Source: Saccharopolyspora aridisoli
GTDB taxonomy: Bacteria > Actinomycetota > Actinomycetes > Mycobacteriales > Pseudonocardiaceae
Direction: 5' to 3'
Assembly: GCF_004348445.1 (NCBI RefSeq)
Contig: NZ_SMKV01000001.1
Span: forward strand, 1 to 64,000
DNA: 64,000 nt
The position numbers and the translations under genes are program-made. Of this stretch, positions 23,337 to 32,970 are shown piece by piece (within the stretch, counting starts at the first letter, position 1; the number at the start of each line of letters is the position of its first letter). A model generated the notes under the pieces. That model did not search any database. It had not been told where the DNA came from and worked only from the letters and a program-made list of their open reading frames with translations.

Positions 23337-25042
23337 GCCAGATCGGTCGTCGCGAGTACGCGAAGCTGTACGGGCCGACCACGGGCGATCAGGTCCGGCT
23401 CGGCGACACCGACCTGTGGATCGAGATCGAGCAGGACTTCTGCGTCGGCGGCGACGAGGCGGTGTTCGGTGGCGGCAAGAGCATCCGCGAGTCCGGCGCG
23501 CAGGGAACGACCACGCGCGCGGAGGGTGCTCTCGACCTGGTCATCACCAACGTGATCGTGCTCGATCACTGGGGCGTCGTTCGCGGTGACGTCGGCATCC
23601 GCGACGGACGCATCGTCGCGGTGGGCAAGTCCGGGAACCCGGACGTGATGGACGGCGTGCACCCGGACCTGGAGATCGGTCCGGCCACCGACGTCATCGC
23701 GGGGGACCGCAAGATCATGACCGCCGGTGCGGTCGACAGCCACGTGCACTTCCTCACCGAGATCGAGCTGGCCGAAGCGCTGGCCACCGGCACCACGACC
23801 GTGGTGGGCGGCGGTACCGGACCGACCGAGGGGTCGAAGGCCACGACCGTCACCCCGGGATCCTGGTCCTTGGCCATGATGCACCGGGCCCTCGACCACC
23901 TGCCGCTCAACGTCATCCTCTTCGGCAAGGGCAGCACGGTCAGCGCTGAGGGACTCGCCGAGCAGGCCTTGGCCGGTGCGGGCGGGTACAAGGTGCACGA
24001 GGACTGGGGCGCCACGCCGGCGGCCATCGACGCGGCGTTGCGCGCCGCCGACGAGCACGGCCTGCAGGTCGCCCTGCACGCCGACAGCCTCAACGAGACC
24101 GGCTACGTGCAGCACACCCTCGACGCGATCGACGGCCGCGGCATCCACGCGTTCCACTCCGAAGGTGCCGGTGGCGGGCACGCGCCCGACATCATCGTCG
24201 TCGCGGGCGAGTCCAACGTGCTGCCGGCCTCGACGAACCCGACCCTGCCGCACACGGTCAACACCGCCACCGAGCACCTGGACATGCTCCTGGTCTGCCA
24301 CCACCTCAACCCGCAGGTGCCCGAGGACCTCGCGTTCGCCGAGTCGCGCATCCGCCCGACGACGATGGCGGCCGAGGACATCCTGCAGGACATCGGCGCG
24401 ATGTCGATCACCTCGTCCGACGCGCAGGCGATGGGGCGCATCGGTGAGCTGGTGTGCCGCACGTGGCAGGTCGCGCACGTGATGAAGAACCAGCGCGGGC
24501 CGCTGGGCTCGTCGCTGCCCGCCGACAACGAGCGCGCCCGCCGCTACGTCGCCAAGTACACGATCTGCCCTGCCGTCGCGCACGGCATCGACCACGAGGT
24601 CGGTTCGGTCGAACCGGGCAAGTTGGCCGATCTCGTGCTGTGGGACCCGGCCTTCTTCGGCATCCGCCCCTCCACCGTGATCAAGGGTGGCGCCGCCGTG
24701 TGGGGCGCGCTGGGAGATCCCAGCGCCACGATCCCGACACCGCAGCCGGTCATGATGCGCCCGGCGCTGCCCCAGGGGCCGGCGTCGGCGCCGCACCTGT
24801 CGGTGAGCTTCGTGGCGCAGGCGGCGCTCGACGACGGCCTGGCCGACGAGCTCGGCCTGCGGCGAAGGCTCGCCGCGGTGCGCGAGACCCGCGGTGTCAC
24901 CAAGCACGACATGCCGAACAACACCGCGCTGCCGCGGATCGAGGTCGACCCGGAGACCTTCGACATCAGCATCGACGGTGAGCGCGTCCGCCCGAACCCG
25001 GTCGAGACGGTCCCGCTCGCCCAGCGCTACTCGCTGTTCTGA
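23333..25042 (+). CDS. ureC: Urease alpha (catalytic) subunit
   Basis: A 569-residue nickel enzyme. The active-site residues are readable: His137 and His139 (SHVHFL), the carbamylated Lys220 with His222 (GYKVHEDWG), His in [24 protein letters not shown], the flap Cys-His-His (VCHHL), and the Asp in SSDAQAMGR. It binds two nickel ions inserted with UreF/G/D help. It has a complete normal length and overlaps ureB by 4 nt. Confidence 0.98.
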   Translation: MSQIGRREYAKLYGPTTGDQVRLGDTDLWIEIEQDFCVGGDEAVFGGGKSIRESGAQGTTTRAEGALDLVITNVIVLDHWGVVRGDVGIRDGRIVAVGKSGNPDVMDGVHPDLEIGPATDVIAGDRKIMTAGAVDSHVHFLTEIELAEALATGTTTVVGGGTGPTEGSKATTVTPGSWSLAMMHRALDHLPLNVILFGKGSTVSAEGLAEQALAGAGGYKVHEDWGATPAAIDAALRAADEHGLQVALHADSLNETGYVQHTLDAIDGRGIHAFHSEGAGGGHAPDIIVVAGESNVLPASTNPTLPHTVNTATEHLDMLLVCHHLNPQVPEDLAFAESRIRPTTMAAEDILQDIGAMSITSSDAQAMGRIGELVCRTWQVAHVMKNQRGPLGSSLPADNERARRYVAKYTICPAVAHGIDHEVGSVEPGKLADLVLWDPAFFGIRPSTVIKGGAAVWGALGDPSATIPTPQPVMMRPALPQGPASAPHLSVSFVAQAALDDGLADELGLRRRLAAVRETRGVTKHDMPNNTALPRIEVDPETFDISIDGERVRPNPVETVPLAQRYSLF

Positions 25043-25052
25043 GGAGTGGGTG

Positions 25053-25721
25053 ATGGATCCGGACTTGGGAGCGATGCTCCTGGCAGACGCTCGGCTTCCC
25101 ACCGGCGGGCACGCGCACTCGGCCGGTCTGGAACCAGCGCTGGCGGCCGGTCTCGACCGCGCGGAGGTTCCCGAGTACATCCGCGCACGACTGCGCTCGG
25201 TCGCACTGGTCGACGCCTCGGCCGCCGTCCTGACCCTGCGGGCGGCCGGCGAGCAGCACGTCCGGCTCGACGAGATCCACGACGCGCTGCTCGCGCGCAC
25301 GCCGACCGAGCCGGTGCGCGCGGCCTCCGCCCTGCTCGGACGGGGACTGGTCCGGCTCGCTGAGCGGTTGTGGCCGGATCACCCGACCGTGGCTGCTCTC
25401 GACGCGCTCGGCCCGGGACCGCAGCGCCCCGTGGCCCTCGGCGTCGTCGCGGCCGTCATGGGACTGGACGAGTCGCACGTCGCGCGGGCGTGCCTGTACG
25501 AGGACGCCCAGACGGTCGCGGCGGCGGCGCTCAAGCTGCTGCCCGTCGATCCCGTCGACACCGCGCGTTGGATCTGGGAGTCGGCGGCCGTGGTCGGCGA
25601 ATCCGCGGAGATCGCCGTCGCGGTCACCTGCCCGGCCGAGATGCCCGCGGTGACGGCACCGCTGGCAGAGCACTGGGCCCTGCAGCACGAGAACAGCACG
25701 AGGAGGATTTTCGTTGCCTGA
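25053..25721 (+). CDS. ureF: Urease accessory protein UreF
   Basis: A 222-residue helical protein with the UreF start ([25 protein letters not shown]). UreF links UreD and UreG on the apo-urease and gates GTP-dependent nickel delivery. The ATG at 25053 follows GAGGAGTGGG, 10 nt after ureC. Its end overlaps the ureG start by 8 nt. Confidence 0.93.
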   Translation: MDPDLGAMLLADARLPTGGHAHSAGLEPALAAGLDRAEVPEYIRARLRSVALVDASAAVLTLRAAGEQHVRLDEIHDALLARTPTEPVRAASALLGRGLVRLAERLWPDHPTVAALDALGPGPQRPVALGVVAAVMGLDESHVARACLYEDAQTVAAAALKLLPVDPVDTARWIWESAAVVGESAEIAVAVTCPAEMPAVTAPLAEHWALQHENSTRRIFVA

Positions 25722-26412
25722 ACACGAGCACCGCGACACCAGCGCTGCGTCCCGGCCACTGCGGCTGGGGATCGCCGGGCCGGTCGGCACCGGCAAGAGC
25801 ACCCTGATCGCCACGCTGTGCCGGCAGCTCGCCGACGAGCTGGAACTCGCGGTGGTCACCAACGACATCTACACCGACGAGGACGCCCGGATGCTGCGCG
25901 CCGCAGGCGTCCTACCCGTGGAGCGGATCCGCGCCGTGGAGACCGGCGCGTGCCCGCACACGGCGATCCGGGACGACGTCACCGCCAACCTCATCGCCGT
26001 GGAAGACCTGGAACGCGCCTTCAGGCCGCTGGACCTGATCCTCGTCGAGAGCGGCGGCGACAACCTCACGGCGACCTTCAGCCCAGCGCTGGTCGACGCC
26101 CAGATCTTCTGCATCGACGTGGCAGGTGGCGGTGACGTCGCGCGCAAGGGAGGTCCGGGCATCGAGCGAGCCGATCTGCTCGTGATCAACAAGACCGACC
26201 TCGCCGAGCACGTCGACGTCGACGTCACCCAGATGATCACCGACGCCGAATCGGTGCGCTCCGGCCTGCCCACGCTCGCCCTGTCCCGCACGGATCCGAC
26301 GGCCGTCGGTGACCTGTGCAAGTGGGTGCACCACCTGGTGGCCGAGCACCGACGGGGTGAGCACACCGCCGTGGACCCGGGCCCGATGGCCCCGCACGTC
26401 CACCACGGGTGA
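25714..26412 (+). CDS. ureG: Urease accessory GTPase UreG
   Basis: A 232-residue SIMIBI GTPase. It starts at a TTG behind AGGAGG and overlaps ureF. The P-loop [19 protein letters not shown], the nickel-binding Cys-Pro-His ([11 protein letters not shown]), [17 protein letters not shown] and [12 protein letters not shown] are all present. It hydrolyses GTP to drive nickel transfer into UreC. Confidence 0.97.
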   Translation: MPEHEHRDTSAASRPLRLGIAGPVGTGKSTLIATLCRQLADELELAVVTNDIYTDEDARMLRAAGVLPVERIRAVETGACPHTAIRDDVTANLIAVEDLERAFRPLDLILVESGGDNLTATFSPALVDAQIFCIDVAGGGDVARKGGPGIERADLLVINKTDLAEHVDVDVTQMITDAESVRSGLPTLALSRTDPTAVGDLCKWVHHLVAEHRRGEHTAVDPGPMAPHVHHG

Positions 26413-26419
26413 CCGCGCG

Positions 26420-27220
26420 ATGGCAACGGTGTCCATCGAACTCGTCGACGGCGTCGCGCGGGCCACGGTCCTGCGGGCGGGCGCCTACCTGCGCCCCCGC
26501 CTGCTCGGGATCGACGGACCGCGCGTGCGCATCGCGCTCGTCGGCGTGTGCGCCACCCTGCTCGCCGGAGACGACCTGCGAGTGGAGGTCGCGGTCGGCA
26601 GCGGTGCGCACCTCGAACTCGTCGAACCGTCGGGCATGGTCGCCTACGACGCGCGGGGTGGTCACCAGCGCTGGGCGGCCGACGTGCACGTCGAGACCGG
26701 TGGCTCGCTCGTCTGGTCCGCGGCTCCGTTCGTGGTCGCGGGCGGTGCCGACGTCGACCGGCGCACCGGCATCGTGCTGGACGATGGCGCGGTCGCTCTC
26801 CTGTCGGAAACCCTGGTGCTCGGGCGCAGCGGTGAAGAGGGAGGCGGGCTGCGCTCGAAGCTGCGGTGCGCCCTGGCCGGACGGGACCTCCTCGTCGAGG
26901 AGCTCGACCTGCGGTCGCCGGAGCTGAGGAAGGCGCCGGGAATCCTCGGCGACTGCCGGGTGCTCGCCACCGCCGCGCTGCTCGGCGTCCCTCCTGGCGA
27001 GCGGGTCTCCCCACCGGGAACGCCCCTCGCGGGGCCCGGATCCATCGCCCGCTCGCTCGCCCCGCACGCGCACAGCGCCGACGAGGCCCTGCGGGGCACG
27101 TGGGAGCGCTGGCGGCGCTTCGTCGCCTCCAACACCGCTGCTGGACCCACAGCCGAGCCCGGTGGGGAGGACGAGCCGCGCGGAAACCCGGACCGGGCCG
27201 GGGTTTTCAGCGTGACGTGA
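26420..27220 (+). CDS. ureD: Urease accessory protein UreD
   Basis: A 266-residue scaffold protein with UreD motifs (LELVEPSGMVAYDARGG, WSAAPFVVAGGADVDRRTGIVLDDGA, LSETLVLGRSGEEGG). It passes nickel through a tunnel to the urease apo-enzyme. A bulged hairpin (AAACCCGG with CCGGGGTTTT, 27184-27207) lies inside its last codons and may end the operon. The ATG at 26420 is 7 nt after the ureG stop codon. Confidence 0.9.
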   Translation: MATVSIELVDGVARATVLRAGAYLRPRLLGIDGPRVRIALVGVCATLLAGDDLRVEVAVGSGAHLELVEPSGMVAYDARGGHQRWAADVHVETGGSLVWSAAPFVVAGGADVDRRTGIVLDDGAVALLSETLVLGRSGEEGGGLRSKLRCALAGRDLLVEELDLRSPELRKAPGILGDCRVLATAALLGVPPGERVSPPGTPLAGPGSIARSLAPHAHSADEALRGTWERWRRFVASNTAAGPTAEPGGEDEPRGNPDRAGVFSVT

Positions 27221-27566
27221 CTGCGGGTGCGTCGTGTCCGCTCACGGCGCGGTGTCGTCGTCCGGGAGGCCGACCAGCTCGTGGGGCCTGCCGTGCGGGT
27301 CATCCCTCTTCGGAGCGCTTCGGGAAGAGGGCGGCAGCACCCGTTCCGAGGTGACCGTCGGCGACCATGACCTCGACCAGGCCGTGACCTCGACCAGGCC
27401 GTGCAGCGAGGACCGGGGTGGGTCCAGCTCGGGCAGGCGCAGCGCGCGAGCAGGGTGCCGACCCCGGCACGTCCTCGCCTTCGCTCGGTCGCAGCGACCA
27501 GCAGATCACCGCGCTCATCGAAGCCGACATGGTCTGAGCGCGGAGGACGACGGGACGGAGGAGTGC
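27221..27566. other. Gene-free stretch with a 17-bp tandem duplication
   Basis: No supported gene. A 17-bp unit beginning TGACCTCG is repeated perfectly at 27368-27384 and 27385-27401. Minus-strand frames nearby show weak protein-like content (GLVEVMVADGHLG) that could be a decayed gene. Confidence 0.45.
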
Positions 27567-28355
27567 TCACCGGCCTGGCCGGGTGCTGGTCAGGCATCGG
27601 GTGAGGACGTGGGCTTCGTGGAGCAGGAGTGCTCCGAGCTCCGGTTGCCGGGCCGGCTTGAACCGCGACTCGACGCCGGTGAGGGTCAGGGCCCAGGCGG
27701 GCTTGCCGGTGTGGTCGAACACGGCGGCGGCCATGCCCCAGCTGCCCTCGACGACCAGCCCGGGGTTCACCGCGTAGCCGCGGCGGCGGGTTCGGTCGAT
27801 GCGGGTGCGGATCGCCTCGGGGGAGTGGTCCTGGCCCCAGCGGGCTGTCAGGTCGGTGCTTCCTAGGTAGGAGTTGATGTCGGCGTCGTCCTGGAATGTG
27901 AGCAGGACCAGGCCCGCGGAGACGACTCCGAGAGGGAACCGGGCGCCTTCGTAGAGCACGAACGAGCGGATCGGGAAATCGCCGTCCTCGCGCAGCAGGC
28001 ACACCGTTTCCTGACCGCGCAGCGCCGAGAAGAACGCGCTCTCGCCGGTCTTGGCGGCCAGCCGGTGCACGCTGTCGCGCGCGTGGTGGGTGACGTCGTA
28101 CCGGCTGCCTGCGGTCTGGCCGAGGAGGTAGAGCTCGGGACCGAGGAACCAGTTGCCGGTGTGCAGGTCGCGGTCGACGAACCCTTCTTCCGACAGCGAG
28201 CTGAGCAGCCGGTGCGCGGTCGGCCGCGGGAGCCCGGCGTCGCGTGCGAGATCGGTCGTCGTCGTGCCCGCCGCGTTCGTCGTGGACAGCGCGCGGAGCA
28301 CGGCGCCGATCTTGCCGACCAGGTGGGCGTTCGGGCCGTCGCTCATACCAGCCAT
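27567..28355 (-). CDS. IclR-family regulator of the 3-oxoadipate CoA-transferase genes
   Basis: A 262-residue IclR protein. The winged HTH is at about residues 10-75 (VGKIGAVLRALSTTN, LARDAGLPRPTAHRLLSSLSEEGFV), and the effector domain (about 90-250) carries SAFFSALRGQETVCLL and RRGYAVNPG. IclR proteins such as PcaR and PobR often control aromatic catabolism. It is divergent from pcaI, and two similar 17-bp palindrome-like sites flank the intergenic region. MSDGPNAHL at 28346 is an alternative start. Confidence 0.9.
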   Translation of the reverse strand: MAGMSDGPNAHLVGKIGAVLRALSTTNAAGTTTTDLARDAGLPRPTAHRLLSSLSEEGFVDRDLHTGNWFLGPELYLLGQTAGSRYDVTHHARDSVHRLAAKTGESAFFSALRGQETVCLLREDGDFPIRSFVLYEGARFPLGVVSAGLVLLTFQDDADINSYLGSTDLTARWGQDHSPEAIRTRIDRTRRRGYAVNPGLVVEGSWGMAAAVFDHTGKPAWALTLTGVESRFKPARQPELGALLLHEAHVLTRCLTSTRPGR

Positions 28356-28360
28356 CGTAG

Positions 28361-28377
28361 CGTCCGCTGAGTGAACG
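28361..28377. promoter_or_regulatory. Candidate IclR operator 1
   Basis: CGTCCGCTGAGTGAACG lies just before the iclR start. It matches operator 2 at 14 of 17 positions but is a weaker palindrome. Confidence 0.4.
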
Positions 28378-28469
28378 CGTTCCGGTCCTGTCGGTCGAGG
28401 AGCGAGCGGATTGCGCTCGAATAGTCACTGGACGTTGCAATAGCACCTTCAGACCCCTTTACTCCTCGA

Positions 28470-28486
28470 CGTCCGCCAAGTGGACG
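28470..28486. promoter_or_regulatory. Candidate IclR operator 2
   Basis: CGTCCGCCAAGTGGACG has CGTCC/GGACG arms. It is centred about 38 bp before the pcaI start codon, a position that could activate or block the pcaIJ promoter. Confidence 0.42.
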
Positions 28487-28515
28487 TGAGATGTGGACGC
28501 GGGAGAGGTGATGAG

Positions 28516-29229
28516 GTGTCGAAGCTGCGTTCCGACGCGGAGGAGGCGCTGCGCGGTGTGCTCACCGACGGCACGACGCTCGCCGTCGGTGGGTTCGGCC
28601 TGTGCGGTGTGCCGAACGATCTGATCGAGGTCGTGCGCGACAGCGGCGTCAGGGATCTGACGGTGGTGTCGAACAACATGGGCGTGGACGGCAAGGGCCT
28701 CGGACTGCTGCTGGAGAACGAGCAGGTGTCCAGGGTGATCGCGTCCTACGTGGGTGAGAACAAGCGGTTCGCCCAGCAGTACCTGGACGGGACGCTCGAA
28801 GTGGAGTTCGCGCCGCAGGGGACGCTGTCGGAGCGGTTGCGAGCCGGTGGCGCGGGCATCGCCGCGTTCTACACCCGCGCGGGCGTGGGCACCCCGGTCG
28901 CGGAGGGCAAACCGCTGGCGGAGTTCGACGGGCGGACCTACGTCCAGGAGCGGGCGATCGTCGCCGACGTCGCGCTGGTGCACGCCCACACCGCCGACCC
29001 GGCGGGCAACCTCGTCTACCGGGCCAGCGCCCGCAACTTCAACCCGATCGTCGCGACGTGCGGGCGGGTCGCGGTGGTCGAGGTCGAGCACCTCGCCGAT
29101 GAGCACCTGGACCCCGAGCGGATCGTGACGCCGGGCATCCACGTGGACCGCCTGGTGCGGGCCAAGCCGCGGGTCAAGGACATCGAGAAGCGCACTGTGC
29201 GCCCCCGAGCCACCGCCTCGACGAACTAG
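28516..29229 (+). CDS. pcaI: 3-oxoacid (3-oxoadipate) CoA-transferase, subunit A
   Basis: A 237-residue CoA-transferase alpha subunit. GTTLAVGGFGLCGVPNDLIE and NNMGVDGKGLGLLL are at the N-terminus, with KRFAQQYLDGTLEVEFAPQGTL and FYTRAGVGTPVAEGK following. With PcaJ it moves CoA from succinyl-CoA to 3-oxoadipate, the penultimate step of the beta-ketoadipate pathway. The GTG at 28516 follows GAGAGGTGATGAG. The catechol branch genes encoded 13-20 kb away support 3-oxoadipate as substrate; acetoacetate (SCOT) is the alternative. Confidence 0.88.
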   Translation: MSKLRSDAEEALRGVLTDGTTLAVGGFGLCGVPNDLIEVVRDSGVRDLTVVSNNMGVDGKGLGLLLENEQVSRVIASYVGENKRFAQQYLDGTLEVEFAPQGTLSERLRAGGAGIAAFYTRAGVGTPVAEGKPLAEFDGRTYVQERAIVADVALVHAHTADPAGNLVYRASARNFNPIVATCGRVAVVEVEHLADEHLDPERIVTPGIHVDRLVRAKPRVKDIEKRTVRPRATASTN

Positions 29230-29238
29230 GAGCAGCAG

Positions 29239-29886
29239 ATGAGCTGGACTCGTGACGAGATGGCCGCCATCGCCGCCGCCGAGCTGCGCGACGGCGACTA
29301 CGTCAACCTCGGGATCGGCATCCCGACCCTGGTCGCCAACCACGTCCCCGAGGGCGTGCAGGTGACGCTGCAGAGCGAGAACGGCATCCTCGGCGTGGGC
29401 CCGTTCCCGTGGGAGGGCGAGGAGGACGCCGACCTCATCAACGCCGGCAAGCAGACCGTCACGGTCAACCCGGGCGCCAGCTACTTCGATTCGGCCGCCT
29501 CGTTCGGCATGATGCGCGGCGGGCACATCGACATCGCTGTGCTGGGTGCGCTGCAGGTCAGCAGCACCGGCGACCTGGCGAACTGGACGATCCCAGGGTC
29601 CCTGGTCAAGGGCATGGGCGGCGCGATGGACCTGGTCGTGGGCGCTCGTCGCATCGTCGTGATCACCGACCACGTGGCCAAGGACGGCACCCCGAAGCTC
29701 GTCGAGCGCTGCACCCTGCCGCTCACCGGAGCCGGTGTGGTCAACCGCATCATCACCGACCTGGCCGTGCTCGACGTGACCCCGGACGGCCTGCACCTGG
29801 TGTCCGCGGCGCCTGGAGTCACCCCGGACGAGGTGCAGGCCAAGACGGGGGCTCGCGTCCACCGACCGGTTCCCGCGGGCGCCTGA
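29239..29886 (+). CDS. pcaJ: 3-oxoacid (3-oxoadipate) CoA-transferase, subunit B
   Basis: A 215-residue beta subunit. The catalytic Glu motif is readable in [12 protein letters not shown], after [39 protein letters not shown] and the C-terminal [15 protein letters not shown] are typical. It starts 9 nt after pcaI with an AGGAG site. Confidence 0.9.
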   Translation: MSWTRDEMAAIAAAELRDGDYVNLGIGIPTLVANHVPEGVQVTLQSENGILGVGPFPWEGEEDADLINAGKQTVTVNPGASYFDSAASFGMMRGGHIDIAVLGALQVSSTGDLANWTIPGSLVKGMGGAMDLVVGARRIVVITDHVAKDGTPKLVERCTLPLTGAGVVNRIITDLAVLDVTPDGLHLVSAAPGVTPDEVQAKTGARVHRPVPAGA

Positions 29887-30058
29887 CCGGACTGCGAGTT
29901 CAGGCTTCGGTGCGCTCGCTGCTGAGGTCCTCCGGGCGCAGCAGCGGGTCGCCCGCCGTCTCGCGCGGGGTGAATGCGGCGTGAGCCCGAACCGGTGCGC
30001 ACGACGAGGTCGGTGGCCGGTGGAACAGGGCGGGGGGACGACCCCGGCGGTGCTCCTC

Positions 30059-30114
30059 GTGCGGTCGAGCGCGGTGAATCGGCTTTGTGCGGTCGAGCGC
30101 GGTGAATCGGCTTT
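30059..30114. repeat. Perfect 28-bp tandem duplication
   Basis: Two identical 28-bp units, 30059-30086 and 30087-30114, each start GTGCGGTCGAGCG and end ATCGGCTTT. The duplication lies in non-coding DNA between pcaJ and the small membrane gene. Confidence 0.9.
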
Positions 30115-30138
30115 CCAAGATCACCGCGCTCGCCGACA

Positions 30139-30366
30139 TCACCGATCGATCTTCGGGTTCTGCTGCTCGTCGAGGCGCACTGCCGCGCCGAGCGCGAAGA
30201 AGGTCGGGGCCCACTCACCGACGAAGATGCCCCAGCGGTCGGCTCGGGCGACGTTCTCCACCTTGATGGAGCTCAGCCAGCTCACCAGTGAGAGGCCGAT
30301 GGAAGCCATCCCGGCCATGAAGAGGTGGTCCGAGGTGATTCCACACTTCCGCACTGTCGTCAGCAT
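30139..30366 (-). CDS. Small membrane protein of unknown function
   Basis: A 75-residue protein with one or two hydrophobic stretches: DHLFMAGMASIGLSLVSWL (about 13-31) and WGIFVGEWAPTFFALGAAV (about 46-64), then a short charged tail. The ATG at 30366 is chosen; longer frames begin with unlikely sequence. It looks conserved but no function is known. It is divergent from the carotenoid operon. Confidence 0.65.
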   Translation of the reverse strand: MLTTVRKCGITSDHLFMAGMASIGLSLVSWLSSIKVENVARADRWGIFVGEWAPTFFALGAAVRLDEQQNPKIDR

Positions 30367-30588
30367 GTCGTTCCCCGCTTCCTGGTTCGGTGTCCCGGCG
30401 GCCGAGCCGCGCTGCAGACCTACACGCGGCGTCTTCCCGGTGGCGGCGATCCCGAAACCGCGAGACGCCGGGTCAGGTGAGAACCCAGCGGCCACGGCGG
30501 TGCTGAATGGCGATCAGGCGCGCCCGGCGCTGCAATGGTGCGGGTGCACGGACGGGCGGGCAGCCCGGTCGCGGACGAGGGAGGTGCC

Positions 30589-31557
30589 GTGCCACGAGCT
30601 GAGCTGGACGTCGCGCGCATCGCCGACCCCGTCCTGCGCCGCTCCTACGAGCTCTGCCGCGGCCTCCACGCCCGCCACGGGAGGACCTACTTCCTGGCCA
30701 CCCGGCTCTTGGCGCCTGCGCAACGGCCGTCGGTGCACGCCCTCTACGGGTTCGCCCGCTGGGCCGACGACATCGTCGACGAGCCGGGCGAGCACGAGGG
30801 ACCGGAGCGGTGCGCGGAACGGCTCAGCGGGCTGGGCGCCGCACTGCTCTCGGGAATCCGGAGCGGGAGCTGTTCCGATCCGCTGCTGGCCGCCGTGGTC
30901 GACACCGCCGTGCGGCACGGGCTGTCGAGCGAGCTCTTCGAGGACTTCTTGAGGTCCATGCGCATGGACCTCTCTGTTCGCGACTACCCGAACCGCGCTG
31001 CGCTGGGCACCTACCTGCGCGGTTCCGCTGAGGTGATCGGCTTGCAGGTGCTGCCGGTGCTGGGCGCTGTCGTTCCGCTCGAGGAAGCCGCGCCGCACGC
31101 GGCAGCGCTCGGCCGGGCCTTCCAGCTGACGAACTTCCTGCGCGACGTCGCCGAAGACCTCGAACGCGGACGCGTGTACCTGCCCGCCGACGAGCTCGCC
31201 GCGCACGGAGTGGACCGGGACCTGCTCGAGTGGTGCCACCGGCACCGCCGCACCGATCCCAGGGTGCGTGCGGCGCTCGTCGAACAACACGCGCTCACCC
31301 GGGAGATCTACCGGTTCGCCGAGGTCGGGATCAGGATGTTGGACCCGGTGTCGCGGCCGTGCGTGGAGACCGCGCACGCCCTCTACTCGCGCATCCTCGA
31401 CCGCATCGAAGCCGACGACTTCGCGGTGTTCACGCGCCGTGCGGTGGTGGGCAAGGCCTATCGCGCGCGCATCGCCGGTGCCGCGTTGTTCCGGGCTGTC
31501 CGGGCGCGCGAGCGCGGTGCGCTCCGGCCCGCCACCGCGAGGGGTGCTCGGTCGTGA
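30589..31557 (+). CDS. crtB: Phytoene synthase
   Basis: A 322-residue trans-isoprenyl diphosphate synthase. The two Asp-rich metal-binding motifs are visible: WADDIVDE and NFLRDVAEDLERGRVYLP. YCHGVAG is not typical here; RGSAEVIGLQVLP takes its place. It joins two geranylgeranyl diphosphates into phytoene. The GTG at 30589 with AGGGAGG is preferred to an upstream ATG at 30535. It is the first gene of a run whose members overlap by 4-8 nt. Confidence 0.88.
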   Translation: MPRAELDVARIADPVLRRSYELCRGLHARHGRTYFLATRLLAPAQRPSVHALYGFARWADDIVDEPGEHEGPERCAERLSGLGAALLSGIRSGSCSDPLLAAVVDTAVRHGLSSELFEDFLRSMRMDLSVRDYPNRAALGTYLRGSAEVIGLQVLPVLGAVVPLEEAAPHAAALGRAFQLTNFLRDVAEDLERGRVYLPADELAAHGVDRDLLEWCHRHRRTDPRVRAALVEQHALTREIYRFAEVGIRMLDPVSRPCVETAHALYSRILDRIEADDFAVFTRRAVVGKAYRARIAGAALFRAVRARERGALRPATARGARS

Positions 31558-31901
31558 AGGCGGACCAGTGGCAGTACCTGCTCCTGATGGCGGGATGCCT
31601 CCTCCTCGTGCTCCCGCTGGAGTGCCTCGGCGCACGTGTGCTCCGCGAACCGGGGAGGATCGCCGCCGCCGTGCTCCCGGTGGCGTTGATCTTCCTGGTG
31701 TGGGACGCGGTGGCGGTTTGGGCCGAGGTGTGGAGCTTCAACCCGCGCTACACGCTCGGCGTCTCGCTGGCCGGGATCGTGTTGGAGGAGTTCGTCTTCT
31801 TCCTCGTGATCCCGCTGTGCGCGTTGTTGACCTACCAGTCCGTCGAGGCGCTGACGCGGCGCGGTCGACGAACCCGCGGCGACGTGGAGGTGCACCGGTG
31901 A
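31554..31901 (+). CDS. crtYc: Lycopene cyclase, first small subunit
   Basis: A 115-residue membrane protein with three hydrophobic helices and the lycopene-cyclase-domain motifs WDAVAVWAEVWSFNP and LEEFVFFLVIPL. In actinobacteria CrtYc and CrtYd form a heterodimer that closes the ends of lycopene to beta-ionone rings. It overlaps crtB (GTGA) and crtYd (GTGA). Confidence 0.88.
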   Translation: MKADQWQYLLLMAGCLLLVLPLECLGARVLREPGRIAAAVLPVALIFLVWDAVAVWAEVWSFNPRYTLGVSLAGIVLEEFVFFLVIPLCALLTYQSVEALTRRGRRTRGDVEVHR

Positions 31902-32230
31902 CCGGGCTCGGGTACACGGTCCCGGCGCTGCTGTCGGTGGGCGTCGTGATCCTCCTGGAGTGCGCCGTCCTGCGCACCGGGTTGTTCGCCAAGCCGGCCT
32001 ACTGGATCTCCGTGGTCATCGTCCTGGCGTTCCAGGTCCCCGTCGACGGGTGGCTGACCAAGCTCGACGCACCGATCATCGTCTACGATCCCGCGCACGT
32101 CAGCGGCATCAGGTTCCCGTGGGACATCCCGGTCGAGGACTTCCTCTTCGGCTTCTCCCTGGTCACCGCGGTGCTCCTGGCGTGGGAGCGGCAACGCCAC
32201 CGACGTGGTCGAACGGGGGCCGCGCGATGA
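31898..32230 (+). CDS. crtYd: Lycopene cyclase, second small subunit
   Basis: A 110-residue membrane protein with the same fold as its neighbour. KLDAPIIVYDPAHVSGIRFPWDIPVEDFLFGF carries the PxE(D/E)FxF and FPWDIP signatures of the cyclase domain. It pairs with CrtYc. The stop codon overlaps the next ATG. Confidence 0.88.
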   Translation: MTGLGYTVPALLSVGVVILLECAVLRTGLFAKPAYWISVVIVLAFQVPVDGWLTKLDAPIIVYDPAHVSGIRFPWDIPVEDFLFGFSLVTAVLLAWERQRHRRGRTGAAR

Positions 32231-32970
32231 GGCGCAGGCAGGTCGCGCTCCACGCCCGCGCGGTCCCGGCGGCATTCGACGACGCAGCCGCGTCCTACGA
32301 CGCCCTCGTGGCAGCCGACCCCGGTTACCACCGCCACCTCCGCGCCTCCGCGCGCCGCATGGGTTTGCCCGGCAACGGTGATGGGCTGAAGATCCTCGAC
32401 GCCGGTTGCGGCACGGGGGCTTCCACGGGAGCGGTGCTGAACGCGGCGCCGCTCGCGCAGGTCGTCGCGGTCGACGCGTCCGAGCAGATGCTGCGCCGCG
32501 CTCGGCGGAAGACGTGGCCGCCTTCGGTGCGCTTCGCGCACTGCCGGGTCGAAGACCTGGCCGGCGCGGGCGAGGACGGTCCCTTCGACGCCGTCTTCGC
32601 CGCCTACCTGGTGCGCAACCTGGACGACCCCGACGGGCAGCTGCGCGCGTTCCGGAGGCTGCTGCGCCCCGGCGGCAGGCTCGTCGTGCACGAGTTCTCG
32701 GTGCGCGATTCGGTGCGGGCGCGCGCGGTCTGGAACCTGGTGTGCTGGACGGTCATCATCCCCGCCGGAACCGCGGCGAGCGGGAGTTCCGCGCTGTACC
32801 GGTACCTGTGGCGCAGCGTCCGGGCGTTCGACGGAGTCGAGCGCCTCCAGCGGCGACTGCTGGACTGCGGTTTCACCGACGTCGAGGTCCGGACGGTGCC
32901 GGGGTGGCAGCGGCACGTGGTGCACACCTTCCTCGCCAGGGCACCTTCCGGGAACCCCGCCGATGCGTGA
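32227..32970 (+). CDS. SAM-dependent methyltransferase of the carotenoid operon (CrtT-like)
   Basis: A 247-residue class I methyltransferase. SAM-binding LDAGCGTGAS (about residues 57-66), VVAVDASEQML, and LRAFRRLLRPGGRLVVHEF are readable, resembling UbiE/CrtT proteins. A methyltransferase called CrtT precedes crtU in Streptomyces griseus-type clusters; its exact step is unsettled. It overlaps crtYd and crtU. Confidence 0.8.
   Translation: MRRRQVALHARAVPAAFDDAAASYDALVAADPGYHRHLRASARRMGLPGNGDGLKILDAGCGTGASTGAVLNAAPLAQVVAVDASEQMLRRARRKTWPPSVRFAHCRVEDLAGAGEDGPFDAVFAAYLVRNLDDPDGQLRAFRRLLRPGGRLVVHEFSVRDSVRARAVWNLVCWTVIIPAGTAASGSSALYRYLWRSVRAFDGVERLQRRLLDCGFTDVEVRTVPGWQRHVVHTFLARAPSGNPADA

Noticed and set aside
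23309-25300. 663-codon open frame on the minus strand
   Set aside because: It lies opposite ureC, whose active-site residues are all in the plus frame.
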